A stretch of 64,000 nucleotides of DNA from assembly GCA_900177435.1 (NCBI GenBank), contig FXAI01000006.1, positions 1-64,000 of the forward strand, given 5' to 3'. The position numbers and the translations under genes are program-made. Positions within the stretch are counted from its first letter, which is position 1. Each line of letters starts with the position of its first letter. Positions 13,605-22,507 of this stretch are shown here, piece by piece. Below the pieces are notes generated by a model that was given only the letters and a program-made list of their open reading frames with translations, searched no databases and was not told the DNA's origin. The stretch comes from Alteromonadaceae bacterium Bs31 (GTDB lineage Bacteria > Pseudomonadota > Gammaproteobacteria > Pseudomonadales > Cellvibrionaceae).

Positions 13605-16286
13605 ATGAAATTACGGTTAAGTTATCTCGCCCTGGCAACAGGTGCAGTTCTCTTGTCCGGGTGTGGCGGTGGTGGGCTAGCAGGAGGCTCTGATGACCTC
13701 GACCCCCTGAACCCAATTATTGAAGATGAAGTTGTAATTGATGGTCCGCGACCACCAGAGGGCGCTGCGGTTATCACCAGCGAAGGAACAAGCCTTAAGG
13801 ATGTTGCGGGGCAAACCATCGTCATGCGAGGGGTGAACCTGCAGCATGGAGAAACCTCGACTGCCGCTATAGAGCCCATTGCAAATATCGGTTCGAACGT
13901 GGTGCGTATTGTGTTGAGCGAGGACACCAGCGCAGCGGATTTACAAAGCAACCTGGATGCAATTGTTGCAAATAACATGATTGCCATGCTCACCCTCGAC
14001 TCAGAAAAACTGCGGTGTAGCGAAGATAATAGCTTCCTTAATCAAGCCACAAATGAATTATGGCTGGGCCGCTGGTTGCCGGTATTGGCAGATGCAAAGT
14101 ACCAGGCGCATTTAATGCTTAACCTTGCAAATGAATGGGGCCCCCTTAATATATTTAATGCCAACAGCATTGGCTACGACGAGTATATCGATGACTATAA
14201 ACTTGTAATACGCCGTATACGAAGTGCCGGTTTTACCCTGCCGCTTGTTATCGATGCGCCCCATTGCGGTGAAGACTATAATGCGTTTCTTGGTGGTCGT
14301 GGCCGTGAATTGATGGCTGCAGATGAAGCGAAAAATCTCGTACTCTCAGTTCATGCATTTGGGTCACGCTGGGATAGCAGGGGTGAATTATCTGCAGCCG
14401 TAGAAAGACTTGCATCGGAATCCATTCCTATCGTTATTACCGAATTCGGTGATGCCAACTCCGACGAGGACGCCATCGACCACCTGGATTTAATGAAAAA
14501 AGCCTTGGGCGGAAGTTCACTGCTATTTCGTATGCCTTGGGAAACCGAGGAAGATAAAGCCGGTTACAGCTACACATTTGAATCACCCATCGATTTTTCA
14601 GAAGGTGCTGGAATAAATTTTGAGGTAAATGTACCTAATACCTATCGCAGCGACGGCAATCTTGTTTACCAGGTCTTCCTTATTGACGAGCAAGGTCACT
14701 ACGCAGGCTTGGGTAATAATCCAGTTGCTGATTTACAGCCAGATGCTTGGAACGAAATTTCAGTTTCCGTCGAGTCCGAAGCAGACTTTGGCTATATAGA
14801 AGCAGGCTTTGATTTAAGTAGCGTGCAACAAATCGGCTTTGAAATAAATGCTAACGGCAAAGAAGCAAGCATTGTTGGCGACATTAGGTTCGACAACCTC
14901 ATCGTTGGTATTGTCGCTGGCGTTGGAGATTCAGAGATAAGCATATACTCAGCACGTTTCGACAGCGACCTGGATGGCTGGAGCTATGCCGCTGGTGCCG
15001 GTAGCCAAGCATCACTGCAACAGGCGAATGGAGAATTAACACTGCTTGCGCCTTGGACCAGCGGCAGCAGCTCAACCCAGCTTGGTTACGCTAACCTCGA
15101 CAGTATTTCTCCCGCTTTCGATATCACTCAAGCCGTTAAGCTAACGGTGGATATCTTCATCCCTAGCGAATACGAGAACGAAACGGGCTTGAACATTCAG
15201 TTCTTTTTCAACGGCAAGGATTATCAAGGCTATGCCGGCTTCGGGTACACCTCCTACAATGGCTTTACCTTTGGTGGTTGGAACACTTTAAGTGTGGAGA
15301 TAGAAAATTTTGCTGCTGATGCAGGGTATATCTCCAGCGACTTTCCGCTAGATGCATCACCGAAGCTGGTTGGGCTGCAAATTTCTGGAATTCAAGCCTC
15401 GACTAAAACAGAAGCGATTCGCATCGACAATTTTCTCATAACGCCTAAAGCCCAGGTCGAAATTCAAACCGTTTACGAAGCAACATTTGAGTTTGATGAG
15501 GAGTGGAGCTACTTGCAAGGCGTCGGAGACGACTCATCGGTCTTTCAACAAGACGAAGTCCTTGCGGTTCTGCCGCCGTGGGAGACCAGCAATGAGAGCA
15601 TTTCCATTAATTACGACGGTGCAGCTTCTTTATCACCCTCAATTGACCTGCAGCGTCCTTTGATACTAAGTGTCGATATTTGGCTTCCGGAAGAATATGC
15701 TTCTGAAACGGGAATGAATCTTCAGTTCTTTTTTAGCCCAAATGACTACACTGGCTTTGCTGGTTTCGGCTTTACCCAAGCCGAAAGCCTAAACTTCGGC
15801 GAATGGAATACCTTCAGTGTAAAAATTAACGATTTCCAGAAAGATGCTGGTTATATTTCTGATGGTTTTATTCTCGACAAACCACCGCAGCGTGTAGGGC
15901 TGCAGATTGGCCCTGTATCGTCAGCAAAAACAGAGCCTGTGTTGATTGATAATTTCAGAATCGCGGCAGAGGGTGGCCCAGCGGTACCAGAGAATATCGT
16001 ATTAGATCTAAATTTCGACGCTCAGTCTCATATCGACAGTTTTGACCTCAGTTATTTCAGCAGCCCGGTTTGGATGGAATCGTCTCTTGTAGATAGTACC
16101 TTACTGGGTAAAGGCGCTGAAGCTTTTGGTTGGATTGCCTGGTCGTGGTTTGGCAACGCTTCACCCGATGAGGGCTTGGATTTGTCCCTTTCTGAAGACA
16201 GCGCGGTGCTTACTACGCGTGGCGAGCAAATCGCCGACGGTGAATATGGAATTGACGCAACAGCAGTAGACGTCAATTTTCAATAA
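13605..16286 (+). CDS. GH5 (mannanase-like) lipoprotein with CBMs inserted in the barrel
   Basis: An 893-residue lipoprotein (lipobox LLSGC) with ATG preceded by TTGGAG. Residues about 55-302 are the first seven strands of a GH5 barrel of the mannanase type: MRGVNLQHGET, the acid/base glutamate in NLANEWG, LVIDAPHCGEDY, LSVHAFGSRW and the nucleophile glutamate in IVITEFGD. The last GH5 strand (AFGWIAWSWFGN, then LTTRGEQIADGEYGI) is only at residues 838-885, at the extreme C terminus. Between them lie 533 residues of jelly-roll CBM repeats. Two are complete (SARFDSDLDGWSY ... and EATFEFDEEWSYLQG ...). A third is split, its C-terminal half first (SSLLFRMPWETEEDKAGYSY) and its N-terminal half last (VLDLNFDAQSHIDSFDL). 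Expected activity is endo-beta-1,4-mannan hydrolysis at the cell surface. Downstream of the TonB receptor in a likely operon, ended by a hairpin terminator. Confidence 0.85.
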   Translation: MKLRLSYLALATGAVLLSGCGGGGLAGGSDDLDPLNPIIEDEVVIDGPRPPEGAAVITSEGTSLKDVAGQTIVMRGVNLQHGETSTAAIEPIANIGSNVVRIVLSEDTSAADLQSNLDAIVANNMIAMLTLDSEKLRCSEDNSFLNQATNELWLGRWLPVLADAKYQAHLMLNLANEWGPLNIFNANSIGYDEYIDDYKLVIRRIRSAGFTLPLVIDAPHCGEDYNAFLGGRGRELMAADEAKNLVLSVHAFGSRWDSRGELSAAVERLASESIPIVITEFGDANSDEDAIDHLDLMKKALGGSSLLFRMPWETEEDKAGYSYTFESPIDFSEGAGINFEVNVPNTYRSDGNLVYQVFLIDEQGHYAGLGNNPVADLQPDAWNEISVSVESEADFGYIEAGFDLSSVQQIGFEINANGKEASIVGDIRFDNLIVGIVAGVGDSEISIYSARFDSDLDGWSYAAGAGSQASLQQANGELTLLAPWTSGSSSTQLGYANLDSISPAFDITQAVKLTVDIFIPSEYENETGLNIQFFFNGKDYQGYAGFGYTSYNGFTFGGWNTLSVEIENFAADAGYISSDFPLDASPKLVGLQISGIQASTKTEAIRIDNFLITPKAQVEIQTVYEATFEFDEEWSYLQGVGDDSSVFQQDEVLAVLPPWETSNESISINYDGAASLSPSIDLQRPLILSVDIWLPEEYASETGMNLQFFFSPNDYTGFAGFGFTQAESLNFGEWNTFSVKINDFQKDAGYISDGFILDKPPQRVGLQIGPVSSAKTEPVLIDNFRIAAEGGPAVPENIVLDLNFDAQSHIDSFDLSYFSSPVWMESSLVDSTLLGKGAEAFGWIAWSWFGNASPDEGLDLSLSEDSAVLTTRGEQIADGEYGIDATAVDVNFQ

Positions 16287-16311
16287 ACGTCACTGTGCTA
16301 AGCTAGCAGAA

Positions 16312-16339
16312 CCTGCCGCTTCACAGCGGCGGGTTTTTT
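16312..16339 (+). terminator. rho-independent terminator after the GH5 gene
   Basis: CCTGCCGC-ttcaca-GCGGCGGG followed by TTTTTTCTTTT. Confidence 0.8.
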
Positions 16340-16552
16340 CTTTTCAGAGAGAGTGCCAATCGACTAATTCACGGCGATACTAAGGAACCTTTGAACAACG
16401 AGCTTTTTAGTGTTTACAGAGTAAACGCCAAAACAAACCCGTCTATCCGAGTTTGGAGTCACATAAGAGTCATCTGAACACCCACACTAACACTTACCCT
16501 CTATTCACCAGTACTGTAATTTATACACCCTCAAGCGATCAAGGGCCGATCT

Positions 16553-17040
16553 ATGCCCACCTCTCGCAAACACCAAATTTCCCTCGAGGCCACACCCTAC
16601 TGCCATTCGGCTTTGGCTTCCTGCGTCGCTCTACCTCCTGCGTCCTGCAGTCGTGCACCTCCCGCTGTGTGCGGCGCGCCTTCCTGCGTGGGCTAGATCC
16701 GTTTAGAGTTGGCCAATATCAGCCGCATTCCTGCTTAGACGAGCCTATTGCAAGAATGGCTAACAACGAAGACCAATGCACTAGGCGTTTCTGGGAGAGA
16801 CCCTTTAAATCACAAGCCTTGTTAGATGAAAAAGCGCTGGCGGCTAGCATGGCGTATGTTGATTTAAACCCTGTAAGAACCAAAATGGCGCACACACCCG
16901 AAAACTCTGCCCACAACCCCCACGCGGCAGATCGAACATGTGAAAACCGAGAAACCTACAGGGCTTAAATTACGCGAGTTTGTGGCCAAGCTCAGAGAAT
17001 CCATGTCGCAGGGTTTACCCTTTCACTTAATGTCCTTTTA
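16553..17040 (+). pseudogene. REP-associated (Y1/IS200-like) transposase relic
   Basis: Pieces of a RAYT-type transposase occur in order but in different frames. They are MPTSRKHQISLEATPYCH at 16553, SRCVRRAFLRG near 16660, and a C-terminal part LDEPIARMANNEDQCTRRFW then ERPFKSQALLDEKALAASMAYVDLNPVRTKMA. After another shift comes IEHVKTEKPTGLKLREFVAK then LRESMSQGLPFHLM. The middle of the protein, including the second histidine of the HUH motif region and the catalytic tyrosine region, is missing or scrambled, and a GC-rich duplication-like insert lies at 16610-16660. Intact relatives single-strand process palindromic REP sequences; this copy cannot be active. It sits between the GH5 operon and the large xylanase gene. 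Confidence 0.7.
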
Positions 17041-17258
17041 TTCTTACTGTGCTTCTATTCTTTTATTCACTAGCCCTTTTATTCACTAGGGTAAGTCTGG
17101 TCTAGTGGTTAACGGGGTATGGCTTGCACAGATAGTTCGGTGTATTTATTTCAGCTGGCACATTGCCCGTTCGTTTTAAAATGTACAACAGACGGTAAAA
17201 CACTTTTGGTTGATTTTTAGAGGTGTTAGCCGAGGGATGAGGTTTTAACCTCCATAAA

Positions 17259-17290
17259 AAAGGCCAGCAAACGGTTATTTGCTGGCCTTT
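17259..17290 (-). terminator. terminator of the large xylanase gene
   Basis: AAAGGCCAGCAAA-cggtta-TTTGCTGGCCTTT, a 13-base perfect stem. Read on the minus strand it is followed by a T tract (TTTTTTATGG), so it serves the minus-strand xylanase gene ending at 17311. Confidence 0.85.
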
Positions 17291-17310
17291 GTGTACGTTG
17301 TAGCTGGATA

Positions 17311-20280
17311 TTACTGCGCTAGTACAACTCGCACATTATCCAGGTACACATCCACTTCCTGGGCTGGGCCACCGAAGTAGAGCGATGCTTCCGTCAGTGT
17401 GCAATCTGGAACTGTCACACTCCCGGCAATTTCTGCCCAAGCAACATCTGTTACATCGGCAGCACCGCCCCAGAGGTAGTTGCTGGTGCCATCATCGCAG
17501 GAAACTTTTAACGTAATACTCATCGAGTCGCTGTTGGCGCCGGCAATACGGCCCCAAGCGCTGATGTCGTATGTAGCTCCGGCTTCCAGGCCGGAGGAAA
17601 GCAGGTCGTACACTGGGCCCTCCCAACTACCGGCACGCTGCACTAGCAGCGCACTTTGGCTGCCTTCGTGGGCAACATCGGTTGTGACAGACAGATTACC
17701 GCCCCAGCTTACCCAGCCAGCGAGGCCATCTTCAAAACCGGCGTTACTAACCAGGTTTTCCGGCTCTGGGCTAACGGTACCGGTAACCTCCACATCGTCA
17801 ATGTAGATGTCAACGCCCGCTGCGGGGCCATCGAAGTAGAGGAACACCTGAGTGAGATCACAATTGGGCAATACAATACTGCCTTGAAGTTCTGTCCAGT
17901 CGCTATCGTTCACGGTGGTGGAGTAGAGCTGGTGATAGGCTTCGCCGCCGGCTGCACATGCAGTTTTTACGGTGATGTTTAAGGTGTCTTCTGCGGCACC
18001 TTCAATCATGCCCCAGGCGTTTACCTCGTAGGTGCCTCCGGCAACCACGTCAGACAACAGGTCGTATACGGGACCCTGCCAGGTGCCTGTGCGGTTTGTG
18101 AGCAGACCACTCTGGTAGCCGCTGTGGGCGCGGTCACTGGCGGTGGTAATGCTGGAACCCCCCCAAGCCTGCCAGCCATCGGTTCCGTTTTCGAAGCCAC
18201 CGTTTTCGATAATGTTATCACTGGAGGCTTCAAGGTCTTTACGCACGTACACGTCATCTAGGTACATATCCAGTTCTGCACTCGGCCCTTCAAAATAGAG
18301 GGTCAATTCAGACAGTTCACACTCGGGAACCTGGAAAGTACCGCGCAGCAGAGTCCATGTACCGGCGTGAACATTCTGGCCAGTGATGTTGATGTACTCA
18401 CTGCCATCGGGGCAGCCCGCCTTAACGGTGGCATTCACCCAGGCGTTGTCACCATCCACGCTAACCCAGCTGAACAGCTCATAGGTATCGCCGGGAGTCG
18501 CCGATTCCAGCAGGCTGGTGGCCGGGCCTTGCCAGCCTGCCAGTCGGTTACTTACCTGCAGGCTTTGAGCACCGCTTTGGGCATCGATATCGGTGGTGTC
18601 TACTTGCGCATCACCAAAACCAAACCAGCCATCGGCGTTTTCTTCGAAGAAGCCATTACTGACTATATTGGGGCCGTAGCCGTTATCGTCGGGTACGAAT
18701 GCTTGCGGACGCAGGCTGGCGCGGTCCACGATAATGTCGGTATCAATCTCGCCACCAGACACGTAGAGCGCCACGGTTTCCAGGTCACAGTCGGGCAGAT
18801 GGACTTCCCCGGTGAGGCGCGACCAGCGATGAAATCGCACGCTGGATTCCGCTAAACCAACATACTCTGCGCTTTCATTGGCACACTGGTATTTTACGTT
18901 TAGCTGCAGTATCTCTTCTTCAGCTTTATGTTTTCTTTTGCGTTTCTCCTGGCTGTCTACGCGGGCCCAAATGGCCGCATCGTAGCTTTGGCCAGGGCGT
19001 ACGACGTTACTGATATCGTAGATCACACCGTCCCAGCTGTCGCTGCGATTGGTTACCTTCACGGCGCTACCATTTTTGCGACCGTGCACGCGGGTACGCT
19101 CCAGCTCGCCAGTCCAGCTGCTCCAGCCGTCGAGGTTAGCTTCGGCGTTACCGTTGGCAATCAGGTTAGGCATGGTGGTTTCACTGTCGGGGCGAATACC
19201 CATAAAACCGTCGACCATACCGTAATAAGCAGGTTTTCTCTGGTATTGCTCGTCCCACGGAAGCGGGTCGTCGGCGCCGAAAGTGTAGTCAATCCAGGAG
19301 TACTGATCGCTGATACCCCAGGTTGTGACCGCTTCACACTTGCGAACGCGCATACAGGCAGACACCACCCGGTGGTACACCTGGCGCTGAATCGCCAGGT
19401 TGGTGGCCTTGTCCCAGGGGAGGTTGCTGATGCGTACATCCAGCTCGCTCACATTGATACGCAGGCCCAGCTCCGCAAAGCGGCGGAAGTTTTCCACCAG
19501 CTCGTTATAGCTCGGTGCGGTGGATGCGGCCAGGTGCATTTGAAAGCCTACACCGTCGATGGGTACGCCGCTTTCTACAAGGTCTCTCACCATGTCGTAA
19601 ACTTTGTTTGATTTGGCATTTATGCCCGCTATGTTGTAGTCGTTGTAGTACAACTTGGCGCTGTGGTCTGCGGCATCGGCAGCGTAAAACGCCTCGGCAA
19701 TGTAGCTTTCCCCCAGAGTGCGGTAGAACACGGAGTCACGGAATTCGCCATCGTCGCCAATGGCCTCATTTACCACATCCCACGCATAAATCTGGCCTTG
19801 GTAACGGCCCACGGTGGTCAATATATGATTGTCGATGGCGGCCTGTAAATCGGCTGTGCTTAGCTCGTCGTTGATAAACGAGGGTGCCTGGCTGTGCCAG
19901 ACCAGCGCATGACCTTTGTACTTCATGCTGTTGTCTTCGGCGTAGGCCACTAACTCATCGTGTGCATCGAAATACCACTCATCGGCATTTCCTGGCTGCA
20001 GCGGGCCCCATTTGCCCACGTTTTCGGGCGTAATATAATTGAATTCTTGTGAGAGAACCTGGCCGAATTCCGGGTCGTTGCTCAGTAGGCTGTGGCCCAC
20101 GGCGGCTCCGGCAAGGCGACGGCTTTTTGCTGCTGCGTCGGCAATGGATTCCACCTGGGAGCTGTGATGTTTCGATTTATGCTTGTGCTTGTGTTTGCCA
20201 CCGCCAGCACCCATTACCGCGACGGGTAGTAGGGTGACGGCCAGGGCGGTTGCAGCAAGTAACGACTTATTAAAGCGCAT
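17311..20280 (-). CDS. GH10 xylanase with four C-terminal CBM4/9-like modules
   Basis: A 989-residue secreted enzyme. It has a signal peptide (MRFNKSLLAATALAVTLLPV...), then an unusual histidine/lysine-rich segment (KHKHKHKSKHH, about residues 29-39), then a GH10 barrel to about 365. Diagnostic segments are KGHALVWHSQAPSF, the acid/base glutamate in AWDVVNEAIGD, KLYYNDYNI, GVGFQMHL, the nucleophile glutamate in NVSELDVR and VTTWGISDQYSWI. Four jelly-roll modules follow, each of about 150 residues, beginning NLIANGNAEANLDGWSSW, NIVSNGFFEENADGWFGF, NIIENGGFENGTDGWQAW and NLVSNAGFEDGLAGWVSW. Module 1 carries a basic insert (QEKRKRKHKAEEE). There is no serine linker and no lipobox, so it is probably a released enzyme for solid xylan, complementing the cell-anchored GH10 at 5 kb. 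Confidence 0.93.
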   Translation of the reverse strand: MRFNKSLLAATALAVTLLPVAVMGAGGGKHKHKHKSKHHSSQVESIADAAAKSRRLAGAAVGHSLLSNDPEFGQVLSQEFNYITPENVGKWGPLQPGNADEWYFDAHDELVAYAEDNSMKYKGHALVWHSQAPSFINDELSTADLQAAIDNHILTTVGRYQGQIYAWDVVNEAIGDDGEFRDSVFYRTLGESYIAEAFYAADAADHSAKLYYNDYNIAGINAKSNKVYDMVRDLVESGVPIDGVGFQMHLAASTAPSYNELVENFRRFAELGLRINVSELDVRISNLPWDKATNLAIQRQVYHRVVSACMRVRKCEAVTTWGISDQYSWIDYTFGADDPLPWDEQYQRKPAYYGMVDGFMGIRPDSETTMPNLIANGNAEANLDGWSSWTGELERTRVHGRKNGSAVKVTNRSDSWDGVIYDISNVVRPGQSYDAAIWARVDSQEKRKRKHKAEEEILQLNVKYQCANESAEYVGLAESSVRFHRWSRLTGEVHLPDCDLETVALYVSGGEIDTDIIVDRASLRPQAFVPDDNGYGPNIVSNGFFEENADGWFGFGDAQVDTTDIDAQSGAQSLQVSNRLAGWQGPATSLLESATPGDTYELFSWVSVDGDNAWVNATVKAGCPDGSEYINITGQNVHAGTWTLLRGTFQVPECELSELTLYFEGPSAELDMYLDDVYVRKDLEASSDNIIENGGFENGTDGWQAWGGSSITTASDRAHSGYQSGLLTNRTGTWQGPVYDLLSDVVAGGTYEVNAWGMIEGAAEDTLNITVKTACAAGGEAYHQLYSTTVNDSDWTELQGSIVLPNCDLTQVFLYFDGPAAGVDIYIDDVEVTGTVSPEPENLVSNAGFEDGLAGWVSWGGNLSVTTDVAHEGSQSALLVQRAGSWEGPVYDLLSSGLEAGATYDISAWGRIAGANSDSMSITLKVSCDDGTSNYLWGGAADVTDVAWAEIAGSVTVPDCTLTEASLYFGGPAQEVDVYLDNVRVVLAQ

Positions 20281-20595
20281 TGTTTTAAACCTCCAAATGG
20301 GAACGAAAAGTGCCCCTTAGGCAAGGGCCTATGCTTTAGTTTGCGTATTGTTGTAAAAAGTTATGCTATAAAACTGGTTATAATTATTTCGAATTAGTAG
20401 TTATTGGCGGGTACTCATGTTTATTTTCGCGCCAAAACTAGTACATTAGCATGATGACCTTTCTGACTTCAAGCCTTTTGAGTACCCTCTTTGAGGATGG
20501 TTCAAAAGGCCGGAAAAAGCATTCAGGCATTGTTTTTAATGCTGGGGATAAAAGGAGTCTATCTGCCCCCCTTATATATGGAGTGATCTACAAAT
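20281..20595. other. divergent intergenic region
   Basis: Upstream region of both the minus-strand xylanase and the plus-strand zinc-ribbon gene. It has AT-rich stretches around 20340-20450 (TATGCTATAAAACTGG, TTATAATTATTTCG) that could hold the xylanase promoter. GGAGGTTT on the minus strand just before the xylanase ATG is a plausible ribosome binding site. No gene seen. Confidence 0.4.
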
Positions 20596-21513
20596 ATGAC
20601 GGGTTTACTCATTCCATTTGGTTTAGATCGCAATACGACAGAGATTGTCGAACCCGAAGACGCAGCCAGAGGCCGTGCCTGCAATTGCATTTGCCCTGGT
20701 TGCCAGGCACCGCTGCTTTCCCGCCACCCAAAAGAAAACCGTATTCATTTCGCCCACGACTCCAAACACCCTGACGCTAAACCGGAAGAGGAATGCCCAT
20801 TCAGTTCGGCAGTGGCAATCGCAATGATGGCAAGGGAATTGGCAGGAAGCCTCTCCGGTAAATTATTTGAAATACCAGATTATAAATACGAGTATTATTT
20901 TGACTGTTGTGGTGATATTGAAGAGTTGCTGGTTACAGAGCAGAAGCGCTTAGCTATAAAAGGTGTCAGGAAAAAGCCGCAGTATGCGGGTCAAATATTT
21001 GATTTGGAGCTTAGCTTTGGTGAAGCAAAAATTCTGGTGGATTTATTTTATAAGGGTAAACCTCCACAATTAGTTGAAAATACTAAAGCCTTTGCAGAAG
21101 GCAAATCCGGTGTGCTTGCCATCAGTTGCGATACATTCGATGTGAGTGCTTTAGCTGAAAATAAAAACGTACGATTTTCTGATGCGGTTCTGGGGTTTCT
21201 ACTCGAAACCGGATTTCGCCGCTGGAGTTTTCATCCGCGACAGTTAACCCTGATCGCTAAGCTGGAGAACTCTCATCAGTGCCAGCCATCCATCAATGCA
21301 TGGGAAGGCGCGAGTGACTTTGAGGACGATTCAGAGTGTGAGTCAGACGATGAATATTTTGAACCTGCTCCTAAAATAGATTTACAGCCATTACCTGCAT
21401 TCGAGCCCAAGCAATACCGATGTGCTATGTGTCAGGAAACTTGGTTGCAAAAAGAAGAGCGCGCGCCCACTTGCCCAAAGTGCAATACGCATTTATTTTC
21501 TGTCGGCGTATAA
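20596..21513 (+). CDS. hypothetical protein with CoiA-like N terminus and C-terminal zinc ribbon
   Basis: A 305-residue soluble protein. Near the N terminus CNCICPGCQAPLLSRHPKEN then RIHFAHDSKH resembles the zinc-binding head of competence CoiA-like proteins. The middle (AGQIFDLELSFGEAKILVDL then FYKGKPP) could be the core of a restriction-like nuclease fold, but I cannot confirm catalytic residues. An acidic linker (DFEDDSECESDDEYFEPAP) leads to a C-terminal zinc ribbon with two CxxC knuckles (CAMCQETW ... CPKCNTHLF). No neighbour has an obvious functional link, as it stands alone between two polysaccharide genes. Function unknown; nucleic-acid binding or processing is the best guess. Confidence 0.6.
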   Translation: MTGLLIPFGLDRNTTEIVEPEDAARGRACNCICPGCQAPLLSRHPKENRIHFAHDSKHPDAKPEEECPFSSAVAIAMMARELAGSLSGKLFEIPDYKYEYYFDCCGDIEELLVTEQKRLAIKGVRKKPQYAGQIFDLELSFGEAKILVDLFYKGKPPQLVENTKAFAEGKSGVLAISCDTFDVSALAENKNVRFSDAVLGFLLETGFRRWSFHPRQLTLIAKLENSHQCQPSINAWEGASDFEDDSECESDDEYFEPAPKIDLQPLPAFEPKQYRCAMCQETWLQKEERAPTCPKCNTHLFSVGV

Positions 21514-22507
21514 TTGGACTAATGTCGAAAACTAGCAAATATTTTCTCCAGCCTATCTCAAAATCTAGTGCCAGTACTGGTATCCTAAGAAAACTGAAAA
21601 GCTACTAGCTCTCCTAACTTAATAGCTAAACCCGCTAAAGTAAGCCTGGCCCTGGCCCAAATAAAGCCTTTCACTAATTTCCACTCCACAGCATTCACAT
21701 ACAATGAGCCAGCCCTTGATCAAGGGTACAAGCCTCTGTGCCATGCTCATCAGTAGAAAAAATAGACTTAGTTCACGGGAAACTGGCTTGCCAGTACTGG
21801 TGGCAATGCTGGCTCTTTAGTTGTAAATGTTGATGCGGTGTCTTTCGTGTAAAAAATCGCCTACATGCATTTTCTCTCTGCTTGTGTGATAAAAATGGCG
21901 AAAAATAACAATTGTTGTTGTGTATTGAGTTGTGGGTTGGTCTTGCTGTGAGATATGTGTCACGTTGCTTGTGCTTGCTGTATTTATTTTGTTTTTTTGT
22001 TTGTCGTTGGCGCTCTGCTTTCTGGTTGCTACTGTAGCAAATAAATTGGGTGGTGATTAGTGCTAATAAAATAGGGTGGAGGTAAAGCGCCTGTTTTTGG
22101 TGTTAGTTTCGATAATGCGACATGTGTAGCAATAGTGGCATCTATATGGGCTGGCCTAAGCGCAGCACTGCTTTTAATTAAAAATAAATTATGAAATACC
22201 TCTCAATAGTGAGTATTTGAAATATTAATGTTTAGGGCGTGAGGGTATTATTTAAAAATCTACTGCAAGAGCTTTACATGATAATAAATGTCCGTTGGCT
22301 CTTTCCCCATTAGTTGGCCGCATCGCTTGGCCAGTTTTAATACATTAAATATATACCTAAATTAAAGTTTTACATGCGATAAAACGTTGATTACTTGGGT
22401 CACTGTTTCGTAGAGATATAGTTATTCGATTCTGTAAGTTGTTATTTAAATGCAGATTAACAGCTAAGTAAGACGTTAATACTCGTCAAACAGGAGAGAA
22501 TTCGTTT
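21514..22507. other. about 1 kb without a convincing gene
   Basis: AT-rich, especially 21880-22480. A short minus-strand frame at 21619-21750 is noted elsewhere as rejected. The last 400 bases probably hold the promoter and a long leader of the DUF1593 gene; GGAGAGAA just before its ATG is its ribosome binding site. An inverted motif (GCCAGTACTGG) occurs at 21789-21799 and GCCAGTACTGG recurs at 21571-21581, an 11-base repeat about 220 bases apart. Confidence 0.5.

Noticed and set aside
16453..16968. Single 171-codon frame taken as an intact gene
   Set aside because: It splices unrelated N-terminal sequence to the C-terminal part of a transposase relic; the true fragments lie in several frames.
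18928..19611. Long plus-strand frame (227 codons) opposite the GH10 xylanase
   Set aside because: Lies wholly within the GH10 barrel coding region, which has all catalytic motifs on the minus strand.
21619..21750. Minus-strand frame of 43 codons containing VCECCGVEI
   Set aside because: Short, no ribosome binding site, no family recognised; chance open frame cannot be excluded.
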